Part shown: in pieces, positions 7,976 to 11,556 of the stretch | Numbering within the stretch: the stretch's first letter is position 1 | How the letters are laid out: each line of letters begins with the position of its first letter | Source of the DNA: Phycisphaerae bacterium | GTDB lineage: Bacteria > Planctomycetota > Phycisphaerae > Sedimentisphaerales > UBA12454 | Assembly (NCBI GenBank): GCA_028712345.1 | Contig: JAQTQF010000024.1 | Location: forward strand, 1 to 12,901 | Direction: 5' to 3' | Length of the DNA stretch: 12,901 nucleotides | The notes under the pieces: model-generated | Database searches by the model: none | Seen by the model: only the letters and a program-made list of their open reading frames with translations | What the model was told of the DNA's origin: nothing | Translations under genes and position numbers: made by a program

Positions 7976-8463
7976 CTGTTGCTCCCGAAGGCCGGTGCCG
8001 GGATTCCTGAAGACCTCAATACAACTCCGAACAAATCGGTGAACACAAAATTTTCCTGTGGGAATTGTTTTCCCGCCAGATTCTGGTCGATATGGCTGAA
8101 CATCAAATCAATCTCAGCGATTATTTCATCGTCTCTGGTTATTTTTCCGGTAGTCCCTGCCGCCTCCGGTGCGATGGATTCGATATCGGCGTGCAGCTTT
8201 ATCGTATCGCCTGGGCGGACATAATTAAAGAATACCGCTTTTTTAATTTTGGCCAGGATTACCTTTTCCTTGAAATCCCTTGCCTGTCCGACAAGAATTC
8301 CTGCCGTCTGAGCCATTGCCTCAATCATCAGACACTCGGGCATAATAGGAAAGCCGGGGAAATTGTCGTGCAGGTGCTCCTCGGCCATAGTTACATTTTT
8401 CACGGCCACGGCATTCTTGCCGCTGTTGAATTCAACAAATTTGTCTATCCATATCCATCGCAT
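7972..8463 (-). CDS. FabZ-like hot-dog dehydratase with His-to-Asn at the active site
   Basis: Single hot-dog domain of the FabA/FabZ family (3-hydroxyacyl-ACP dehydratase), 163 residues. FabZ normally carries His in GHFPG and Glu exactly 14 residues later, in the long central helix. Here the first position is Asn34 (DNFPGFPIMP) and the second is Glu48 (IEAMAQTAGIL). The catalytic His is thus missing while the Glu is kept; the Gly after the second Pro is Glu43. The codon is AAT, one base from the His codon CAT. The C-terminus runs about 20 residues past the domain. No Shine-Dalgarno precedes the ATG; a hairpin repeat sits 8-40 nt upstream. The ATGA overlap with the next gene indicates coupling. 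Either it is a non-catalytic partner subunit or it works with the other hot-dog protein of this operon. Confidence 0.88.
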   Translation of the reverse strand: MRWIWIDKFVEFNSGKNAVAVKNVTMAEEHLHDNFPGFPIMPECLMIEAMAQTAGILVGQARDFKEKVILAKIKKAVFFNYVRPGDTIKLHADIESIAPEAAGTTGKITRDDEIIAEIDLMFSHIDQNLAGKQFPQENFVFTDLFGVVLRSSGIPAPAFGSNR

Positions 8464-8470
8464 TTTTTTA

Positions 8471-8496
8471 TGTCATTCCCGCGGAAGCGGGAATCC
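8471..8496. repeat. Dispersed hairpin repeat of the TGTCATTCCCGC type
   Basis: A perfect 8-bp stem, ATTCCCGC (8475-8482) and GCGGGAAT (8487-8494), closes a GGAA loop. It sits inside the 44-bp gap between the acyl carrier protein gene and the first FabZ-like gene. Sequences of this form are a widespread class of intergenic repeat in bacteria (recalled knowledge, not searched). Within the operon it could slow or partly terminate transcription, or protect the upstream acyl carrier protein message from 3' decay. Confidence 0.7.
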
Positions 8497-8507
8497 AGCA
8501 GATTATT

Positions 8508-8900
8508 TTACGAATTTAACTTTGCATCGACGAAGTTAACAAGCACATCGACGGTAAACAAATCGCCGATTTTATTAACATTCGGGTCTGCCTCAAATTT
8601 TGAAATATCGGTATGCGGCATTCTCTTTTTCAATTCGTCCAGACCCTTTTGGGTGAGTTTTCCGCCGCTGACAAAGTCTGTACTGCTCAACAAAGCCTCG
8701 GCAGGAAACAATTCTTCTCGCGGGATTTTAACGCCGAAAGCTTTTTCCATACGGAAAACTATATCGAGAAAGTCTATGCTCTCTGCGCCGAGGTCGGCCA
8801 TTAGTTTAGCCTCCGGCGTAACCTCTTGGTCATCAACGCCAAGCGCATCAACAAGAACATCCTGAATTTCCTTTAAAATTTCATCCTTTGTCATAGCCAT
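8508..8900 (-). CDS. Acyl carrier protein with a long C-terminal-half insertion
   Basis: Carrier of growing acyl chains through a 4'-phosphopantetheine arm. The attachment site is Ser41 in LGAESIDFLD, at the start of helix II. Helix I (about 5-20), helix II (41-55) and the final helix (about 115-128, TVDVLVNFV) match the ACP fold. The protein is 130 residues against about 78 for AcpP. The extra length is an insert at about 65-113 between IPREE and the last helix, which has its own predicted helix (about 83-94). The start is well supported: GGAGA (8913-8909) lies 8 nt upstream of the ATG; the third codon is also ATG. It is the second gene of the cassette and the likely shared substrate carrier for the two ketosynthase-like and two hot-dog proteins. 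Confidence 0.88.
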   Translation of the reverse strand: MAMTKDEILKEIQDVLVDALGVDDQEVTPEAKLMADLGAESIDFLDIVFRMEKAFGVKIPREELFPAEALLSSTDFVSGGKLTQKGLDELKKRMPHTDISKFEADPNVNKIGDLFTVDVLVNFVDAKLNS

Positions 8901-8945
8901 AAATTAAATCTCCGAAAAAATTACGATCCTTTAATATTTAAGTAT

Positions 8946-8966
8946 CAACCACAGAGAACACAGAGA
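8946..8966. repeat. CCACAGAGA / ACACAGAGA direct-repeat motif
   Basis: Two 9-bp units, CCACAGAGA (8949-8957) and ACACAGAGA (8958-8966), lie in the 138-bp gap between the long acyl carrier protein and the upstream hot-dog gene. Motifs of this kind are familiar as dispersed intergenic sequences in environmental bacterial genomes (recalled, not searched). No pairing structure or promoter was recognised in it. Confidence 0.5.
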
Positions 8967-8995
8967 TAAAAGAAAGAAGAAGTTAGAAATAAAAT

Positions 8996-9011
8996 TCTAA
9001 AATCTAAAATC
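8996..9011. repeat. 7-bp-period run (TCTAAAA)n
   Basis: TCTAAAA at 8996-9002 and 9003-9009, then TC, giving 2.3 units (GATTTTA on the minus strand). It joins the CACAGAG motif to the 10-bp repeat next to it, so nearly all of 8946-9047 is repeat-derived. Confidence 0.5.
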
Positions 9012-9047
9012 TTTATGTTTATTCGTGTTCATTCGTGGCTAATTTTT
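9011..9047. repeat. 10-bp-period dispersed repeat, copy 2, uninterrupted
   Basis: The units CTTTATGTTT, ATTCGTGTTC, ATTCGTGGCT and AATTTTT follow each other without a break; 9021-9047 equals copy 1 (5313-5358) once that copy's insert is removed. The CTA within GGCTAATTTTT (9039-9041) is the stop codon TAG of the hot-dog gene on the minus strand. The repeat also provides the two preceding codons, AAA AAT. Confidence 0.8.
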
Positions 9048-9545
9048 CAACAGTTTAAACCGTTCTTTCAGTTTTTCTATAATATACGCGTCTTCGACCG
9101 CAAACTTCGAGTCTTTCTCGGCAAGGTTAAAATGCCTCAGACAAAACCTTGCCTCGACGATAGATTCCTCTCCACAGACACCGACGGCTGAGAAGGAGCT
9201 GATATTTTCTTCTATAGTCTTTGCCGTAACGGTATATTGAATTTTTGTGCCCGGAGCGGCAAAGCTTTTGTATTTTACATTTTTTGCCTCAGCAAGCAAC
9301 ACCATACTGTGGGCGAAGTTTTCACTCGCCCGAACGAGCCAGCAGGCCGATTCAATCAGCCCCTGCAGCAGAAAAACGCCCGGCAGAACCGGAAAAGTCG
9401 GAAAATGGTCGGCCAAATACTCTTCGGACAGAGATACATTCTTGACCGTTTGTATCTCTTTGCCGAGGTCTATTTTAACTATTTTATCAATCAGGATAAA
9501 TTTCATTATGGCCGGTATTGTAATGATTAAATCTGTGTTTTCCAC
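9039..9545 (-). CDS. FabZ-like hot-dog dehydratase with Glu-to-Gln at the active site
   Basis: Single hot-dog domain related to FabZ, 168 residues from the GTG at 9545. The His of the dyad is present (His47 in ADHFPTFPVLPG), but the position 14 residues later is Gln61 (LLQGLIES), CAG instead of a Glu codon. This is the mirror image of the defect in the other hot-dog protein of the operon (Asn plus Glu), and the two align without gaps from the start to the active site. First gene of the minus-strand cassette. The start is uncertain: AAGG touches the GTG directly, while Met14 (ATG at 9506-9504) aligns exactly with the other protein's initiator. The C-terminal Lys-Asn and stop codon come from a dispersed repeat. 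Confidence 0.85.
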   Translation of the reverse strand: MENTDLIITIPAIMKFILIDKIVKIDLGKEIQTVKNVSLSEEYLADHFPTFPVLPGVFLLQGLIESACWLVRASENFAHSMVLLAEAKNVKYKSFAAPGTKIQYTVTAKTIEENISSFSAVGVCGEESIVEARFCLRHFNLAEKDSKFAVEDAYIIEKLKERFKLLKN

Positions 9546-9555
9546 CTTTTTTTTA

Positions 9556-9561
9556 ATTATA
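9556..9561 (-). promoter_or_regulatory. Candidate -10 element for the lipid cassette
   Basis: A perfect TATAAT on the minus strand, with no convincing -35 at 16-18 bp. Transcription would begin about 9549, only a few nt before the GTG at 9545 but about 43 nt before the ATG at 9506, so use of this element would favour the ATG start for the first hot-dog gene. Confidence 0.3.
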
Positions 9562-9562
9562 G

Positions 9563-9583
9563 GGGATAGGGTAGAGGGTATAG
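9563..9583. repeat. 7-bp-period run GGGATAG-GGTAGAG-GGTATAG
   Basis: Three consecutive heptads, each ending in AG, lie in the 92-bp divergent gap between the hot-dog gene and the acetyltransferase gene. The purine-rich strand is the + strand. Confidence 0.5.
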
Positions 9584-9602
9584 ACGCTAGTTTCTATTTC
9601 TA

Positions 9603-9630
9603 TTGCAAAATCGGATAATTACGATATATT
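9603..9630 (+). promoter_or_regulatory. Candidate promoter for the GNAT gene, possibly leaderless
   Basis: TTGCAA (9603-9608, 4 of 6) and TATATT (9625-9630, 5 of 6) are 16 bp apart. Transcription would start at about 9637-9638, at the ATG itself, implying a leaderless message; no proper Shine-Dalgarno precedes the ATG. An alternative -10, GATAAT at 9614-9619, would leave a leader of about 12 nt. Confidence 0.3.
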
Positions 9631-9637
9631 TCACGGG

Positions 9638-10117
9638 ATGAAAATACGAAACGCGAAAATTGCTGATGTCGATACGATTCATTCGCTGATAAGTCAGTAT
9701 GCCCAGCTTGACCGGATGCTGTTTCGCTCAAAAGCATATATATATGATAATCTGCAGATGTTCAGCGTAGCTGAAATTGACGGCAAAACGGTCGGATGCT
9801 GTGCGCTTCAGGTTATATGGTCGGACCTGGCGGAAATCAAATCATTGGCCGTTATCGATGATCACCAGAAAAAGGGTATCGGCAAAGCATTGATTGAAAA
9901 TGCCGTCAAACAGGCAAAAGAGCTGGGGGTTAGCAAAGTCTTTGCGCTGACTCTCGAACCGAAATTCTTTGAAAAACTCAGGTTTACAATCGTTGATACA
10001 GAAACGCTTCCTATGAAAGTCTGGAGCGATTGTGCCCGTTGTCCCAAACAGGATAACTGTGACGAAACGGCGGTAGAGTTAGTTTTGAGTTCTCCGCAAG
10101 GAGTCCATAGGACTTAG
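9638..10117 (+). CDS. GNAT N-acetyltransferase, short ArgA-like (possible N-acetylglutamate synthase)
   Basis: One GNAT domain, 159 residues. The acetyl-CoA pyrophosphate loop is HQKKGIGKAL (about 76-85), after the beta-4 strand AEIKSLAV. The PKFFEKLRF segment fits the helix and strand after motif B. The C-terminal part carries a cysteine cluster, Cys132-x2-Cys135-x5-Cys141 in DCARCP and NCDE, preceded by KVWSD. From memory this pattern is shared with short, single-domain N-acetylglutamate synthases that make the first arginine intermediate, so L-glutamate is the favoured substrate; this is not proven by the sequence. The last ten or so residues (after VELVL) are encoded by 7-bp-period repeat DNA and may be a recent extension. 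No arg gene is adjacent. Start: ATG with only GGG next to it. Confidence 0.82.
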   Translation: MKIRNAKIADVDTIHSLISQYAQLDRMLFRSKAYIYDNLQMFSVAEIDGKTVGCCALQVIWSDLAEIKSLAVIDDHQKKGIGKALIENAVKQAKELGVSKVFALTLEPKFFEKLRFTIVDTETLPMKVWSDCARCPKQDNCDETAVELVLSSPQGVHRT

Positions 10118-10136
10118 TGCCTAGTTTTGAGTTTTG
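10080..10136. repeat. Heptad-period repeat with 12-bp direct repeats at the 3' end of the GNAT gene
   Basis: TAGTTTTGAGTT occurs at 10080-10091 and again at 10122-10133. The second copy is embedded in heptads TAGTGCC, TAGTTTT, GAGTTTT (10115-10135). AGTTTTGAGTTTTG at 10123-10136 is a perfect 14-bp inverted match to 10390-10403 at the end of the opposing permease gene. The first copy and the short palindromes between the copies are inside the coding sequence. Confidence 0.7.
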
Positions 10137-10138
10137 GA

Positions 10139-10151
10139 CTGCCTCCGGCAG
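10139..10151. terminator. Small hairpin after the GNAT gene (weak terminator candidate)
   Basis: CTGCC (10139-10143), loop TCC, GGCAG (10147-10151), followed after AACTA by a run of five T. The short stem and the offset T-run make it a weak factor-independent terminator. It could equally be one of the GCC-N3-GGC mini-palindromes found inside other repeats of this window. Confidence 0.3.
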
Positions 10152-10194
10152 AACTATTTTTATGAAAACTCATCGGCCGTCAGGCAGATTCCTT

Positions 10195-10208
10195 AACTAA
10201 GAACTAAA
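10195..10208. repeat. Heptad pair AACTAAG-AACTAAA
   Basis: Two adjacent 7-bp units in the non-coding spacer, between the small hairpin and the 115-bp inverted-repeat element. It is similar in character to the other 7-bp-period runs here. Confidence 0.4.
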
Positions 10209-10229
10209 GGGGATATCTAAAAATGCGAC

Positions 10230-10344
10230 TGTCATTCTGAGTCCGCCGAAGGCGGACGAAGAATCTCGTTTTTGTCCGCTTGGGGATGGCTTACGCCAAA
10301 ACAATAAGAGAGATTGATTCGTCGCTACGCTCCTCACAATGACA
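10230..10344. repeat. 115-bp imperfect inverted-repeat element with TGTCATTCTGAG ends (MITE/REP-like)
   Basis: The left end TGTCATTCTGAG (10230-10241) pairs with CTCACAATGACA (10333-10344), 11 of 12 positions. Internal AAGAATCTC (10259-10267) pairs imperfectly with GAGATTGATT (10310-10319). A 7-bp hairpin, GTCCGCC/GGCGGAC with loop GAA (10241-10257), sits at the left end. No open reading frame, transposase or clear target duplication is present. It fits a non-autonomous dispersed element of the kind often seen between bacterial genes. The rest of the 291-bp gap (10118-10408) holds only heptad runs and hairpins; no gene was found there. Confidence 0.65.
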
Positions 10345-10389
10345 TCCCTACTTTCGTGAGGACAAGTTTTTAGAGGCGGCCTAGAGACT

Positions 10390-10403
10390 CAAAACTCAAA
10401 ACT
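10390..10403. repeat. Inverted copy of the heptad repeat at the 3' end of the permease gene
   Basis: CAAAACTCAAAACT is the exact reverse complement of 10123-10136. Read on the minus strand, the run GAGAGAG, TTTTGAG, TTTTGAG starts directly after the permease stop codon TAA (10411-10409). Confidence 0.7.
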
Positions 10404-10408
10404 CTCTC

Positions 10409-11377
10409 TTATCCCACTTGGCGGTGTTCAAACAGGGCGATGGCAATCAAAATAAAGGCGGCAGTGTAAATCAGGCCGTAAATTCCACAGGAGACGATAT
10501 AACTGACGGAGATAGTGCAGGTTTGCTCGTAAATGGCATCGCTAATCCAGAAAACCTGAAGACTGGGGATGATTATTTTGCCTATTTTAGCCCACAAATG
10601 AGCATTTGCCAGCCTTCCAAAAACATAATCGCTCACCAATCCGAGCAGAAACAGGCCGACGCAAAGGCTTAGCGTGGTAAGGACATTAAACCTTGTCGAA
10701 AACATCAAGGCCGCCGAGGTGAGCACAAAAAGCGCAATTAAAAGCAGTATCGAGGCATAAACATCGATTAAATTAATCTTGTTTTCTGCGGGGTTGAATT
10801 TCCAGTCCCGGTCAATGAAGGCAAGAAACACGATAGTTATTGTCGCAAATGTTGAAGCCAAAATCACCGCTGTTGAAGTAAATTTCCAATCGTAAGAGTA
10901 GTTCAAAAAAACAGTTATGGTAAAAGTCAAACCTATTATAGTAATAGCGGATACCATAATAGTCATATCGTGGGTCTCTCGGGCGGTTGACATAACACCG
11001 TGCCGAATGGTCATCAGCATCGCAATTGTGCACAGATAATGGGCCAATATTACCGCTGCCATTACACCGACGAATTTGCCGAGTATGAAAATATACCGGC
11101 TAAGGGGCTTGGAAAGGGTGGTGAGGATGGTTTTTGTTTCAATTTCCTCCGTAATTGCGATAGAGGCGGAAAAAGTTGCAATGAACAACCCGGCCAGAAA
11201 AACCGTAGATAACCCTAATTCTCTCAGGAATTTGTTGTCATCGTCCATAGTGTACATGGACAGCGACGGACTTAAGAACAACAGGAACACAGCGGCGGCA
11301 ATTATAATTGCGTAAACCGGCTGTCTTATTGTTTCGGTAAATGTATTTTTTGCTATTGAAAGCAGTTTATAAAGCAT
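10409..11377 (-). CDS. ABC-2 type transporter permease
   Basis: Membrane subunit of an ABC exporter, 322 residues. About eight hydrophobic segments can be placed: 21-40, 56-76, 101-124, 139-159, 167-187, 205-227, 233-253 and 291-316. The amphipathic N-terminus (FTETIRQP before the first segment) and the motif around 78-101, with EEIETKTI then LSKPLSRYIFILGK, are typical of ABC-2/NosY-like permeases. Substrate unknown. No ATP-binding subunit is encoded next to it: upstream is a divergent gene and downstream only repeats, so its ATPase must be elsewhere or it is an orphan. No Shine-Dalgarno is visible before the ATG. Stop TAA is followed at once by heptad repeats. Confidence 0.85.
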   Translation of the reverse strand: MLYKLLSIAKNTFTETIRQPVYAIIIAAAVFLLFLSPSLSMYTMDDDNKFLRELGLSTVFLAGLFIATFSASIAITEEIETKTILTTLSKPLSRYIFILGKFVGVMAAVILAHYLCTIAMLMTIRHGVMSTARETHDMTIMVSAITIIGLTFTITVFLNYSYDWKFTSTAVILASTFATITIVFLAFIDRDWKFNPAENKINLIDVYASILLLIALFVLTSAALMFSTRFNVLTTLSLCVGLFLLGLVSDYVFGRLANAHLWAKIGKIIIPSLQVFWISDAIYEQTCTISVSYIVSCGIYGLIYTAAFILIAIALFEHRQVG

Positions 11378-11556
11378 TTTTTCGAGATAAAAGTTTTACT
11401 ATACAATATTTGACAAGTATACTACTCTGTTTTACGCTTGTAGTAAAGTATCTTTCTTGTATACTCTCGAATCGGGCGAGTTGTTCGCGGCGGCGACAAG
11501 GCCGTTTCGGGTTTCTGCAGGTCGACATATTTTAAAGAAATATCAGGAAACATTTG
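11378..11556. promoter_or_regulatory. Divergent intergenic region upstream of the permease and SPFH genes
   Basis: This 179-bp gap should hold both promoters. On the + strand TTGACA (11410-11415) is a perfect -35 box, but only TACGCT (11433-11438) is found 17 bp on. A better -10, TATACT (11460-11465), has only TTGTAG 16 bp upstream. For the minus strand TATAGT (11403-11398) and TATACT (11421-11416) are possible -10 boxes without a good -35. AGTATACT (11416-11423) is palindromic, and ACTAC (11421-11425) can pair with GTAGT (11440-11444). No operator was recognised. AGGA (11545-11548) is the ribosome site of the + gene. Confidence 0.35.

Noticed and set aside
8065..8865. 266-codon open frame on the + strand
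   Set aside because: It lies antisense to the FabZ-like and ACP genes, which have clear family motifs. The translation shows no recognisable domain and crosses the dispersed hairpin repeat.
10118..10408. Small gene or insertion sequence in the 291-bp gap
   Set aside because: No open frame with a start, ribosome site and protein-like composition was found; inverted repeats and heptad runs account for most of the sequence.
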